11,301 nucleotides of DNA from Nostoc sp. CHAB 5715 (GTDB lineage: Bacteria; Cyanobacteriota; Cyanobacteriia; Cyanobacteriales; Nostocaceae), in contig NZ_JAIVFR010000106.1 of assembly GCF_020829685.1 (NCBI RefSeq), positions 1-11,301 of the forward strand. Reading direction: 5' to 3'. Shown in pieces: positions 1 through 6,156 of the stretch (position 1 is its first letter; the number at the start of each line of letters is the position of its first letter). The translations under genes were made by a program, and so were the position numbers. Below the pieces are notes generated by a model. The model was not told the origin of the DNA. It saw nothing but the letters and a program-made list of their open reading frames with translations, and ran no database searches.

Positions 1-395
1 GAAGGGCATCTGGGATTACTTCCACTGTGATGAAAGTAGCAGCAGGCGCTTTAGAAAATTTTGCTGTAGCTAGAGTTGTCAACCTCGGCCGCGCCTTAGA
101 AGAATTAAAATCAGCTGGCTTTTGGATTTACGGCACTGCTGCAAGTGGAAGCGAACCTGTGCATACAGTCAATTTCACTGGCCCAATCGTTTTGGTAATT
201 GGCTCAGAAGGCGAAGGTCTGAGTATGTTAACTCAACGCTCCTGTGATTTCTTAGTATCGATTCCTCTACACGGTAAGACTCCTAGTCTCAATGCTTCTG
301 TAGCAGCAGGTATGACACTTTATGAAATTTATCGCCAGCGATCGCTAAATACCCTGCACTTAGATAAATTACAAAAAACCTCTTTGAAAAAATAA
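1..395 (+). CDS. rlmB: 23S rRNA (guanosine-2'-O-)-methyltransferase RlmB (TrmH/SPOUT family), C-terminal part
   Basis: This gene is cut by the left window edge; the reading frame is open from base 3, giving about 130 residues to the TAA at 393-395. The visible part is the C-terminal half of a SpoU/TrmH-type SPOUT domain. It shows '[16 protein letters not shown]'-like sequence, the SAM-binding knot strand '[13 protein letters not shown]', and the last knot motif '[15 protein letters not shown]'. Proteins of this family transfer a methyl group from SAM to a ribose 2'-OH; RlmB acts on G2251 (E. coli numbering) of 23S rRNA. The in-frame ATG at 27 is internal, because the conserved block continues upstream of it. 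RlmB is preferred over other TrmH paralogues from the motif set, but the N-terminal substrate-binding domain that would settle this is outside the window. No special regulation is visible. Confidence 0.88.
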   Translation, partial: RASGITSTVMKVAAGALENFAVARVVNLGRALEELKSAGFWIYGTAASGSEPVHTVNFTGPIVLVIGSEGEGLSMLTQRSCDFLVSIPLHGKTPSLNASVAAGMTLYEIYRQRSLNTLHLDKLQKTSLKK

Positions 396-481
396 CCGTA
401 ACAGAGTATAAAGAAATGTAAAAGATAATAAAGCAAGATATCGTTTAACACCCTGTAGACGTTTATAAATTGGCGAAAACT

Positions 482-784
482 ATGAAAACCATTTGGCATA
501 ACCTCAAGGAAGTGTTAATTAACACATTCGACTTCATTGGCTTGGCTTGGTGGGTAGAGATTGTGACGCAAAATCCCCGTTGCACGTACTACTTCGGGCC
601 ATTTCTAAGTTCTTCTGATGCAAAATTGTCAAGCATTGGATATATAGAAGATTTGGAGATCGAAGGAGCGCAGGGAATTTCTGTGAATATCAAGCGCTGC
701 AAACCTAATACCTTAACAATCGCTGAAGACTTGGGGGAAAGATTTGACCGCAAAGTAAAGCCTGTCTTTAGCGGTCAGATTTAA
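482..784 (+). CDS. DUF1816 family small protein
   Basis: This is a 100-residue cyanobacterial protein with the DUF1816 signature: 'AWWVEI' (residues 22-27), 'NPRCTYYFGPF' (31-41), 'GYIEDLE.EGAQGI' (53-66) and 'IKRCKPNTLTI' (70-80). Its function is not known; family members are small soluble proteins essentially confined to cyanobacteria. I chose the ATG at 482 rather than the in-frame TTG at 470, because the family typically begins just before the 'WWVEI' block and TTG is the weaker codon. Neither start has a clear Shine-Dalgarno. It lies 86 bp downstream of rlmB on the same strand with no evident terminator between them, so co-transcription is possible but inferred. There is no signal peptide or membrane segment. 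Confidence 0.85.
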   Translation: MKTIWHNLKEVLINTFDFIGLAWWVEIVTQNPRCTYYFGPFLSSSDAKLSSIGYIEDLEIEGAQGISVNIKRCKPNTLTIAEDLGERFDRKVKPVFSGQI

Positions 785-808
785 GTTAAGTTAGGCCAGA
801 GTCAACAT

Positions 809-847
809 AATTCGTAATTTGTAATTCGTAATTCGTAATTTGTAATT
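809..847 (+). repeat. Short tandem heptanucleotide repeat (AATTYGT)5
   Basis: Five head-to-tail heptamers of the form AATTCGT/AATTTGT (order C,T,C,C,T) are followed by a partial AATT. Such degenerate heptamer arrays (STRR-type) are a known feature of Nostoc and Anabaena intergenic DNA. The array sits between the convergent DUF1816 and hydrolase genes. An inverted copy, AATTACGAATT, lies at 857-867 and could pair with 830-840 as an 11-bp AT-rich stem. Confidence 0.85.
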
Positions 848-867
848 GCGAGTTTTAATTACGAATT
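830..867. terminator. Possible weak bidirectional hairpin between convergent genes
   Basis: AATTCGTAATT (830-840) is the exact reverse complement of 857-867, leaving a 16-nt loop. The position, 46 bp after the DUF1816 stop and 7 bp after the hydrolase stop, suits a shared 3' structure. The stem is almost all A-T and has no GC-rich core or clean U tract, so a termination role is only inferred. Confidence 0.3.
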
Positions 868-873
868 ATTTGC

Positions 874-1743
874 TCAAGAGTCAAAAGCCCGTGGACTATT
901 GACTACAATTACCTGCGGATGAACTTCGAGCCAATGGTCAATGTCATTCAGCACCTGCTGGGGGACTTCCCACGGAAAAAGATGGGCGGTGTTGGGATAG
1001 CACTGCCATTGACAATTGTTGAGGTGTTGAGCAGTTTCTAAGCTGGAATCAGATGTGATATGGCGATCTTGCTCACCAGCAAGTACTAAACTAGGACATT
1101 GTATTTGTTCCAAAGCTAGAAGTCGGTTGTATCCCGATTGAATTTCACTATAGAGGGCGCGAGTCGCAGCAGGAGAGGTTTGCAAATAAGCTGGTACTGC
1201 ATCAGTGGCGATGTACTTGTAAGTGGTAAATGTATGTTGTTGGATTAAGTAGCGAAAAAGCGATCGCTTGCCAAAAGTTTCAATATTCCATTGCCAACTC
1301 GGTTTTATATAGTTTATTAGGGCAGCAACGCCAGTATACAAATTATCCTGCCAAGTGATAGGAGGATGACTGCCACGGGGTTTTGCGGCTGTCGCCACCA
1401 AAATCAGCCCTGTAATCCGCTCTGGCAAACGTAATGCCAGTTCCATTGCCAGAATGCCCCCAAGTGACCATCCTAATACTAGGCACTTTTCAATCTCAAA
1501 GCGGTCTAGCAGCGCTTCTAAATCAGTCAAATGGTCATTCATATCAAAATTGCCATTCCAGCGACTTTTGCCGTATCCACGTAAATCAGGGGCAAAAGTT
1601 TTATAACGTTTTGATAAATGATTGGTAAAGACAGATAGACTACGACCAGTACCAGGATGACCGTGTAAGCCCAGAATGGGGAATCCTTGACCTTGGATGT
1701 AGACATTGAGACGTGCAGCAGTTGTGGTATAGCGATCGCTCAT
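874..1743 (-). CDS. Alpha/beta hydrolase fold protein
   Basis: This 289-residue protein has the complete alpha/beta hydrolase signature. The oxyanion-hole region is 'HGHPG' (27-31), followed by 'PDLRGYGKS' (52-60). The nucleophile elbow is 'GWSLGG' with Ser93, the acid is probably Asp226 in 'GEQDRH', and the catalytic His is His254 in 'NTAHLFPWE'. The order and spacing are those of small soluble esterases, lipases and BioH/MhpC/haloperoxidase-type enzymes; the substrate cannot be read from the sequence. There is no signal peptide, so it is probably cytoplasmic. The ATG at 1743 overlaps by one base the stop codon of a 36-codon upstream ORF, and AGGAG lies 11 nt before the start, so translational coupling is plausible. 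It converges with the DUF1816 gene. A BioH-like role is possible but unsupported. Confidence 0.88.
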   Translation of the reverse strand: MSDRYTTTAARLNVYIQGQGFPILGLHGHPGTGRSLSVFTNHLSKRYKTFAPDLRGYGKSRWNGNFDMNDHLTDLEALLDRFEIEKCLVLGWSLGGILAMELALRLPERITGLILVATAAKPRGSHPPITWQDNLYTGVAALINYIKPSWQWNIETFGKRSLFRYLIQQHTFTTYKYIATDAVPAYLQTSPAATRALYSEIQSGYNRLLALEQIQCPSLVLAGEQDRHITSDSSLETAQHLNNCQWQCYPNTAHLFPWEVPQQVLNDIDHWLEVHPQVIVVNSPRAFDS

Positions 1744-1853
1744 TACTCGTCGTTCTCCTGTCTAGCGATCGCTTCTATCGTTGTCATATTCGCTTCAGCC
1801 CTTTCTGCTGTCCGCTCTAGAATTGCCTTAATTCGATTTGGTCTTTCTGTCAT
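1743..1853 (-). CDS. Small ORF (36 aa), possible remnant of a cyanobacterial 'MTERxxRIxAILERT' coiled-coil protein
   Basis: The reading frame starts at the ATG at 1853 and ends in TAA, whose last A is the first base of the hydrolase ATG (TAATG overlap). The product begins MTERPNRIKAILERTAERAE and continues as a charged, probably helical peptide ending in 'RQENDE'. The opening resembles the N-terminus of small cyanobacterial coiled-coil proteins of the 'MTERLDRIEAILERTA' kind, which are usually longer, so this may be a truncated copy or a genuine leader peptide. The family link is from memory. Supporting features are the one-base overlap and the AGGAG inside the ORF that serves the next gene. 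An AT-rich stretch (1854-1880), where a promoter could lie, precedes it; no Shine-Dalgarno is visible for its own start. Confidence 0.5.
   Translation of the reverse strand: MTERPNRIKAILERTAERAEANMTTIEAIARQENDE
1755..1759 (-). promoter_or_regulatory. Shine-Dalgarno for the hydrolase gene
   Basis: AGGAG on the minus strand lies 11 nt upstream of the hydrolase ATG at 1743. It lies inside the small upstream ORF, as expected for coupled genes. It stands out because most other starts here (the terpene synthase, P450 and the small-pair genes) have no recognisable Shine-Dalgarno. Confidence 0.5.
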
Positions 1854-1916
1854 AATAGTTCGTTATATTATTTTTCTAATCGTGTCCTACGGCTAGCTGC
1901 CAAGCATTGCAGTGTT

Positions 1917-1925
1917 CGATTACAG
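1917..1925. repeat. Left copy of the 9-bp target-site duplication
   Basis: CGATTACAG abuts the left inverted repeat of the element at 1926-2095 and is identical to 2096-2104. The rest of 1854-2122 outside the element holds no gene I can support. Confidence 0.7.
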
Positions 1926-2095
1926 GGGTGCATCCCAGTTTTTATTTTGCTCTTGAGAATAACTGTCATAGCGAACGCGAGTGCGTCTCGTAGAGAGGAG
2001 GAACGACGAAGCAATCTCATGGACTCGTTTTGACCTGAAGAATTTTGCGATTGCTTCGTTCCTCGCAATGACATGTAAAAAAGTGGGATGCTCCC
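1926..2095. mobile_element. MITE-like element, 170 bp, with terminal inverted repeats and a 9-bp target duplication
   Basis: The ends form an 18-bp terminal inverted repeat: GGGTGCATCCCAGTTTTT at 1926-1943 against GGGAGCATCCCACTTTTT (reverse complement of 2078-2095), 16 of 18 identical. Identical 9-mers CGATTACAG flank it exactly (1917-1925 and 2096-2104), as expected of a target-site duplication. Inside lies a second inverted repeat: GTCAT-GCGA-GGAACG-AAGCAATC (right arm 2049-2072), whose left arm (1965-2016) is split by about 25 nt of extra sequence. No transposase is encoded, and the open frame over it on the minus strand (ending at 1868) is a by-product of the repeat. It sits between the 135-residue gene and the small ORF/hydrolase pair. 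The parent IS family is not determined. Confidence 0.8.
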
Positions 2096-2104
2096 CGATT
2101 ACAG
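2096..2104. repeat. Right copy of the 9-bp target-site duplication
   Basis: CGATTACAG immediately follows the right inverted repeat of the 170-bp element and matches the left copy 9 of 9. Because the element ends in CCC, the duplication could also be read as 8 bp. Confidence 0.7.
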
Positions 2105-2122
2105 TTCAAGCTGCTACAGTAT

Positions 2123-2530
2123 TCAGGTGTGAGGAAGTTTGATATCCAAAAAAGGGGAATTAATATCTAAAAGCCAATTTTCATCTACAAATCCTAGATT
2201 TTCATCATAGACAAGAAGCAACTCACCAATTTTTTGAGCGTTATGACTTGGCTGATCTACAGCATCAATACCAGAGACTGTGAAGACAAACTTTAGCTTT
2301 AGAAAGCGTTTTTTGTGAGTAAAGCCAATAGAACTGCTAACTAATTCTGTTTCGAGGATACGAGGCAAAGTAATTATTTCATAATATTTATCTTGTTCAT
2401 CCCAGTAGCCGCAAACTTTATAATCACATACTTCGAGATGTTCTAGAACTAGTCTACGGGCATCTAAGTTTTCTAAGATTTCAGTCAAATCCCGCCATAC
2501 TGGGTGATTTTTTAATTCTAGTCTTGTCAT
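2123..2530 (-). CDS. Hypothetical acidic protein, 135 aa (second gene of a small pair)
   Basis: I do not recognise a family. The 135 residues are acidic overall (about 23 Asp/Glu against 15 Lys/Arg). They have a helical N-terminus, two cysteines in 'VCDYKVCGYWDE' (34-45), an alternating hydrophobic/charged middle that looks like beta strands ('KKRFLKLKFVFTVSG'), and a C-terminal 'LVYDENLGFVDENWLLDI'. There is no signal peptide or membrane helix. The start is the ATG at 2530, without a Shine-Dalgarno. It lies 12 bp after the stop of the 102-residue gene on the same strand, so the two are very likely co-transcribed. An acidic partner following a small gene could fit a toxin-immunity or toxin-antitoxin layout, but no motif proves that. 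The gene appears intact. Confidence 0.7.
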   Translation of the reverse strand: MTRLELKNHPVWRDLTEILENLDARRLVLEHLEVCDYKVCGYWDEQDKYYEIITLPRILETELVSSSIGFTHKKRFLKLKFVFTVSGIDAVDQPSHNAQKIGELLLVYDENLGFVDENWLLDINSPFLDIKLPHT

Positions 2531-2542
2531 ACTTATTCTGCA

Positions 2543-2851
2543 CTAATGTTCTGTTACCAAACCTGGAAAGTGCAACACACCATCAATAAACTTTGCATGA
2601 AACCGCCTATCGCCGCCTTTACCTAACACTTTTGATTTCAAATCGTACCCCTCTTCTTGGGAAGCAACAAGCCCAGCATTAGCGCGTGGCGGAACTTGCC
2701 CTTTCTCAATCGCTTTTAAATGTTTCCCATTATGGTCATATTTTATTCCCAGTTTTATTTGCTCTTGGCTAAAGGAAACTAGCAAATCACTCGTTGTTTG
2801 ATATGTGATATCAGATTCAATATCTGCCCAACTATTGGGTAGAGCTACCAT
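2543..2851 (-). CDS. Hypothetical protein, 102 aa (first gene of a small pair)
   Basis: I do not recognise a family with confidence. The protein is near neutral in charge with five histidines and no membrane segment. The C-terminal half is the more structured part: 'GKHLKAIEKG', 'RANAGLV', then 'YDLKSKVLGKGGDRRFHAKFIDG', a basic beta-hairpin-like stretch with Lys, Arg-Arg and His residues. The shape recalls, only by impression, C-terminal nuclease domains of the barnase/EndoU/colicin/RelE kind; this is not established. The ATG at 2851 has no clear Shine-Dalgarno, and the stop is TAG at 2543-2545. It is followed after 12 bp by the 135-residue gene. TruB ends 76 bp upstream on the same strand, so read-through from truB cannot be excluded. 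Confidence 0.65.
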   Translation of the reverse strand: MVALPNSWADIESDITYQTTSDLLVSFSQEQIKLGIKYDHNGKHLKAIEKGQVPPRANAGLVASQEEGYDLKSKVLGKGGDRRFHAKFIDGVLHFPGLVTEH

Positions 2852-2927
2852 TTAATTTACTGTTGATGATAATTTTACACATTCTGACCAAATGTGTTTA
2901 AATTAAACCCTTTAGCTTATCACAGTT

Positions 2928-3812
2928 TTAAGAAATCGGTTCATAAACCATTTGGGGAATTAACACTTCATCTTGTAATTGCCCAATACCTAAAAAGCGA
3001 GTCTCTTCATCATAAACTCTAACTATTTCAGAAACATCGAAAGTTAGAGAAATTCGCTGACCTTGACACCATTTTTGAGCAGATGCTATTGGTAAAGCAA
3101 CAGATGACAAATGTTGTAAAGCTGCATCTGGACAAATCGGTTGAAATATTCCGGCTTGCAGTTTAGTTTCTAAGTCGGTCAAAGTGAGACTATCTGTTAA
3201 ATCGAAACCACTGCTTTGGGTACGAATCAAAGCTGCAAGAGTGCCACCAGTTTCTAAAATTGCACCTAAATCACGAGCGATCGCTCTAATATATGTACCA
3301 GATCCACAGGCGATCGCCACATCCAATTCGGGAAAATCCCCTTCTCTCCAGTCTAAAATATCTATCTGAAAAACTTCCACTGTTCGCACTGGAACTTCCA
3401 CCGTTTTACCTTGGCGTGCTAAATCGTAGAGACGTTTCCCATCCACTTGAATTGCACTGTAACTCGGTGGTATTTGCTCAATCTTGCCTTCAAATTGTGG
3501 TAATACGCTTTTCACCTGTGCCAAATTCAATCCAGCACAAGGTTGAGAAGTGATGATTTCACCTTGTAAATCATCGGTTGTGGTACGCACACCCAGGCGA
3601 ATGGTGGCTTTGTAAGCTTTGTTTTCTGGCAGATATTGCAATAATCTTGTGGCTTTACCAAGAGCGATTGGTAAAACTCCTGTAGCAGATGGATCTAAGG
3701 TTCCCGCATGTCCTACACGTTTGAGGCGCAACAATTTTCGCACCCGCGCTACACAGTCGTGGGAAGTCCAGTCAAATGGTTTGTTTAAGTTGAGAAAACC
3801 TTGAAGTAACAC
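2928..3812 (-). CDS. truB: tRNA pseudouridine(55) synthase TruB
   Basis: TruB isomerises U55 in the T-loop of tRNAs to pseudouridine. The 294-residue product has the usual length and architecture. The N-terminal catalytic domain starts '[15 protein letters not shown]' and carries the TruB signature '[15 protein letters not shown]' with catalytic Asp40. The tyrosine region '[13 protein letters not shown]' and '[21 protein letters not shown]' (substrate-binding loop) follow, then '[14 protein letters not shown]' and a C-terminal extension ending 'IPQMVYEP'. The best start is GTG at 3812: no ATG lies near it and conserved sequence begins at residue 5. The start lies 315 bp downstream of the REC-kinase stop, a gap that contains a MITE, so it probably has its own promoter. 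This is a housekeeping gene with no sign of damage. Confidence 0.95.
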   Translation of the reverse strand: MLLQGFLNLNKPFDWTSHDCVARVRKLLRLKRVGHAGTLDPSATGVLPIALGKATRLLQYLPENKAYKATIRLGVRTTTDDLQGEIITSQPCAGLNLAQVKSVLPQFEGKIEQIPPSYSAIQVDGKRLYDLARQGKTVEVPVRTVEVFQIDILDWREGDFPELDVAIACGSGTYIRAIARDLGAILETGGTLAALIRTQSSGFDLTDSLTLTDLETKLQAGIFQPICPDAALQHLSSVALPIASAQKWCQGQRISLTFDVSEIVRVYDEETRFLGIGQLQDEVLIPQMVYEPIS

Positions 3813-4016
3813 AAAATCTATACTTTTACCCTTTTCTATCTCAAATACTCATCTAATGCTCAAATATCTTAATTTCAGCATTCATTTAAGCATAAATATA
3901 AAATCATACTCATAAAATGCTCACTCTCTCAACCCCGTTATCGGGGAAAGGGGAATAAAAGTATATCTCTATCCTATATCCTCAGAGTTCTCTAAGTATT
4001 ACTCCAATAACTCCAA
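3813..4016. other. AT-rich intergenic region upstream of truB
   Basis: There is no gene here. It probably holds the truB promoter, but I cannot assign -10/-35 boxes. The only structure seen is a short hairpin, CCCCG-TTAT-CGGGG (3933-3946), which lacks a following U tract on either strand. The remaining gap up to the kinase stop is taken by the MITE at 4017-4122. Confidence 0.5.
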
Positions 4017-4122
4017 ATATAGCAATCCAAAATCATTCGTGAAAAGTTAGATCCCCGACTTCTTAAAGAAGTCGGGGATCTGGACACTGAGAATTTTCAC
4101 AAATCAGATAGGATTGCTATAT
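4017..4122. mobile_element. MITE-like palindromic element, 106 bp
   Basis: The outer ends form a perfect 12-bp inverted repeat: ATATAGCAATCC (4017-4028) and GGATTGCTATAT (4111-4122). Inside, 4032-4045 and 4094-4107 pair at 11 of 14 positions. The centre is a near-perfect hairpin with 16-bp arms AGATCCCCGACTTCTT (4049-4064) and its exact complement (4066-4081). Ends made of TA repeats suggest TA target duplication, as with IS630/Tc1-type elements; that affiliation is inferred. There is no coding capacity. The element ends 5 bp from the stop codon of the REC-kinase gene, so its hairpin would form in that transcript's 3' end and could stop or stabilise it. Confidence 0.82.
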
Positions 4123-4127
4123 GATTT

Positions 4128-5447
4128 TCAAATGGAAAGCTTAATGATGAACTCTGAACCTTGTCCTGGTGTTGAATTTACTTCTAGAGTTCCTCCATGT
4201 TTCTCGACAATAATTTGACGAGCAATTGATAACCCTAATCCTGTGCCTTGACCCACAGGCTTGGTGGTGAATAAATGGTCAAAGATTTTTTGCTGGACAT
4301 CAGGTGACATTCCCACGCCATTATCTTTAATCCGAATCAAAATATGTTTTTTGTTTTCAGTGAGGCTAGTTTGAATCAAAACTTGATTGGGATTTGCTTC
4401 AATTTCAATATAGGTGCGCCCTACATTAGACTCCTCTAAAGCATCAATAGCATTAGCTAACAAGTTCATAAATACCTGATTTAGTTGTCCGATAAAGCAT
4501 TCTATTTCTGGCAAATTACCGTAATCTCTAATTATCTGAATATCGGGACGATCTTCGGATGCTTTTAAGCGATGTTTGAGAATCATGATTGTGCTGTCAA
4601 TGCCATCATGAATGTTGCAATAAACTTTGCGATCGCTATCTGCTCGAGAAAAGGTTCTTAGACTAGTACTAATGTTGCGAATGCGCTGAACACCCTCTTT
4701 CATTGAGGAAATTAAGTTAGGTAGATCGACAAGCATATACTTTAAATCTATTGCTGCAATTTCCTCTTGAATTTCTGGAACCGGATTAGGATAGTGCTGC
4801 TGATAGAGATTAATCAGGTTAATCATGTCTTGGAAATATACTGAAGCGTGTCCGAGATTGCCATGAATGAAACCAACTGGATTATTAATTTCATGAGCAA
4901 CTCCTGCTACTAATTCACCAAGGACAGACATTTTTTCTATCTGTACAAGCTGAAGTTGAGACTCTTGTAAGTCTTTTAATGCCTTAGACAACGCTGCTGT
5001 CCTTTCTGCAACTCGTTTTTCTAAAGTTTTTGTGAGATTTCGTAATTGAAGATGGGTTTGAATTCTAGCTAATAATTCTTCTTCATGAAAGGGCTTAGTG
5101 ATGTAATCAACTGCCCCTATATTTAGACCTTTAACCTTACTCTCAGTATCAGAATCAGCCGTCATAAAAATTACTGGAATATCAGAAGTAGCTAAGTTTT
5201 CTTTCAATCTTTTACAGGTTTCAAACCCATCTATTCCCGGCATCATTACATCTAATAGAATCAAATCAGGGAGTCTAGACTCAATTTGCTTAATTGCACT
5301 TTCTCCATTATTATCTGTAATAACGTCAAAACCTATGTTAGTTAATATGTTAAAGACAATTTCTAAATTTGTAGTAGTATCATCTACCACTAAAATCAAA
5401 CTATCTTCTGGTAAATCAAGCATTTTTATATCTGTCTTGTAATTCAT
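4128..5447 (-). CDS. Response regulator-histidine kinase (REC-HisKA-HATPase)
   Basis: This is a 439-residue cytoplasmic signalling protein with an N-terminal receiver followed by a kinase. The REC domain (about 16-133) has the acidic pair Asp22/Asp23, phosphoacceptor Asp66 in 'LILLDVMMPGIDG', Thr96 and Lys118 ('YITKPF'). A coiled coil ('LTKTLEKRVAERTAALSKAL', about 138-170) leads to the dimerisation/H-box 'GELVAGVAHEINNP' with His185. The ATP-binding domain has the N box (Asn328/Asn332 in 'NQVFMNLLANAIDA'), the G1 box 'DNGVGM' (375-380), an F-box 'FDHLFTTKP' and the G2 box 'GTGLGL' (401-406). There is no transmembrane or periplasmic sensor, so input must come through REC phosphorylation or a partner. 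ATG at 5447 is used; Met9 is an alternative, and AAGGAG is 18 nt upstream, rather far. No DNA-binding output is present. It is divergent from the terpene synthase across 709 bp. The core closely resembles that of the kinase at 8882-11301. Confidence 0.92.
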   Translation of the reverse strand: MNYKTDIKMLDLPEDSLILVVDDTTTNLEIVFNILTNIGFDVITDNNGESAIKQIESRLPDLILLDVMMPGIDGFETCKRLKENLATSDIPVIFMTADSDTESKVKGLNIGAVDYITKPFHEEELLARIQTHLQLRNLTKTLEKRVAERTAALSKALKDLQESQLQLVQIEKMSVLGELVAGVAHEINNPVGFIHGNLGHASVYFQDMINLINLYQQHYPNPVPEIQEEIAAIDLKYMLVDLPNLISSMKEGVQRIRNISTSLRTFSRADSDRKVYCNIHDGIDSTIMILKHRLKASEDRPDIQIIRDYGNLPEIECFIGQLNQVFMNLLANAIDALEESNVGRTYIEIEANPNQVLIQTSLTENKKHILIRIKDNGVGMSPDVQQKIFDHLFTTKPVGQGTGLGLSIARQIIVEKHGGTLEVNSTPGQGSEFIIKLSI

Positions 5448-5695
5448 GTATTTAAATGAATTTAACTCCTTGTTACTTATTCAGTGTTGGCTTTGCGATC
5501 GCAGCTAAGTCACTTTTATTTTATTAGCGGGCTGACTGATAAATTTATAGCCTAACAATCCTATAGTTCCCAAAAACTCTGACAACAGCAACATTCTCAC
5601 ACTAAATTGCTCTATGCGACCACGGGGGCGATCGCTACAGTATGAACATGAACCACCAATCTTAACTTTGAGTACACCTGAACATCCTCTTTCAT

Positions 5696-5754
5696 CAAGG
5701 CGATTGGCTTTAAATTAGTCATTATTACCCTTGTTTTTTGAAAAAAGTAGTGTT
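5696..5754 (+). repeat. Imperfect direct repeat, copy 1
   Basis: This 59-nt segment aligns without gaps to 5793-5851 at 45 of 59 positions. Shared blocks include AAGGCGAT, TTAGT.ATTA, CTTGTT.TTTGA and AAGTAGTGT. The start-to-start distance is 97 nt. Confidence 0.7.
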
Positions 5755-5760
5755 AATTCA

Positions 5761-5786
5761 GAACAATATTGCTACTGAACAATATT
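5761..5786 (+). repeat. Two GAACAATATT direct repeats spaced 16 nt start to start
   Basis: Identical 10-mers at 5761-5770 and 5777-5786 lie between the two 59-nt repeat copies. The spacing is about one and a half helical turns. They could be paired protein-binding sites, but this is only a suggestion. Confidence 0.45.
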
Positions 5787-5792
5787 TTTAAT

Positions 5793-5851
5793 GAAGGCGA
5801 TCGCTCTGAAGTTAGTTATTAATACTCTTGTTGTTTGAGACAAGTAGTGTC
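5793..5851 (+). repeat. Imperfect direct repeat, copy 2
   Basis: This is the second copy of the 59-nt repeat. It differs from copy 1 at 14 positions, and one of the changes makes a full HIP1 octamer at its start. It could be part of the terpene synthase or kinase control region, or decayed repeat DNA. Confidence 0.7.
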
Positions 5852-5931
5852 TTTTTTGTAAAAATAAAATTACTGCTGCTGACCTCTCACTGACTTTGTA
5901 AGTTTGTTATCTGTATTTATCCTGAACACAC

Positions 5932-5965
5932 ATTTACGTAAATAATATTTTTTTTGAAAAATATT
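5932..5965. promoter_or_regulatory. Adjacent palindromes upstream of the terpene synthase
   Basis: A perfect 12-bp palindrome, ATTTACGTAAAT (5932-5943), is directly followed by a 9-bp inverted repeat, AATATTTTT (5944-5952) and AAAAATATT (5957-5965). They lie about 190 bp before the terpene synthase start. The first could be an operator for a dimeric regulator. In DNA this AT-rich, short palindromes are common by chance. Confidence 0.35.
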
Positions 5966-6156
5966 AATCCAGTATGATTCCGGATATCTTTTTAAGAAAA
6001 AACAATCACAATAAACAGTTAAGTACTGGAAAGTTTATATATTTTTAAATATCAAGATTGTGGCGTAAATATAATTTACACACTGGAGAAAAATTGGTAT
6101 TTAAATAATTTATTTCCAAAAATTGATGTTGTAGATTTTGAATAACTATATTGGTT

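Larger units (their letters stand above)
5448..6156. other. 709-bp divergent intergenic region between the REC-kinase and terpene synthase genes
   Basis: No convincing gene is present. The half nearer the kinase has two HIP1 octamers (near 5496 and 5627) and a 34-codon open frame I do not accept as a gene. The middle holds a diverged 59-bp direct repeat (5696-5754 and 5793-5851) with a smaller GAACAATATT repeat between. The half nearer the terpene synthase is strongly AT-rich, with two adjacent palindromes (5932-5965). Promoters for both divergent genes must lie here, but I cannot place them reliably. Confidence 0.6.

Noticed and set aside
809..847. Heptamer array as a CRISPR-like array
   Set aside because: The units are 7 nt with no spacers; this is a simple tandem repeat.
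1868..2074. 68-codon open frame on the minus strand
   Set aside because: It lies almost wholly on the MITE and its protein ('LRGTKQSQ...LRDALAFAMT') is the usual translation of that palindromic repeat.
3293..3553. 86-codon plus-strand frame
   Set aside because: It is antisense inside truB, which has full family motifs.
3933..3946. CCCCG-TTAT-CGGGG hairpin as a terminator
   Set aside because: The stem is only 5 bp and no U tract follows on either strand.
5614..5718. 34-codon plus-strand ORF in the divergent intergenic region
   Set aside because: It has no Shine-Dalgarno or recognisable sequence, and its end runs into the direct repeat; chance is the simpler explanation.
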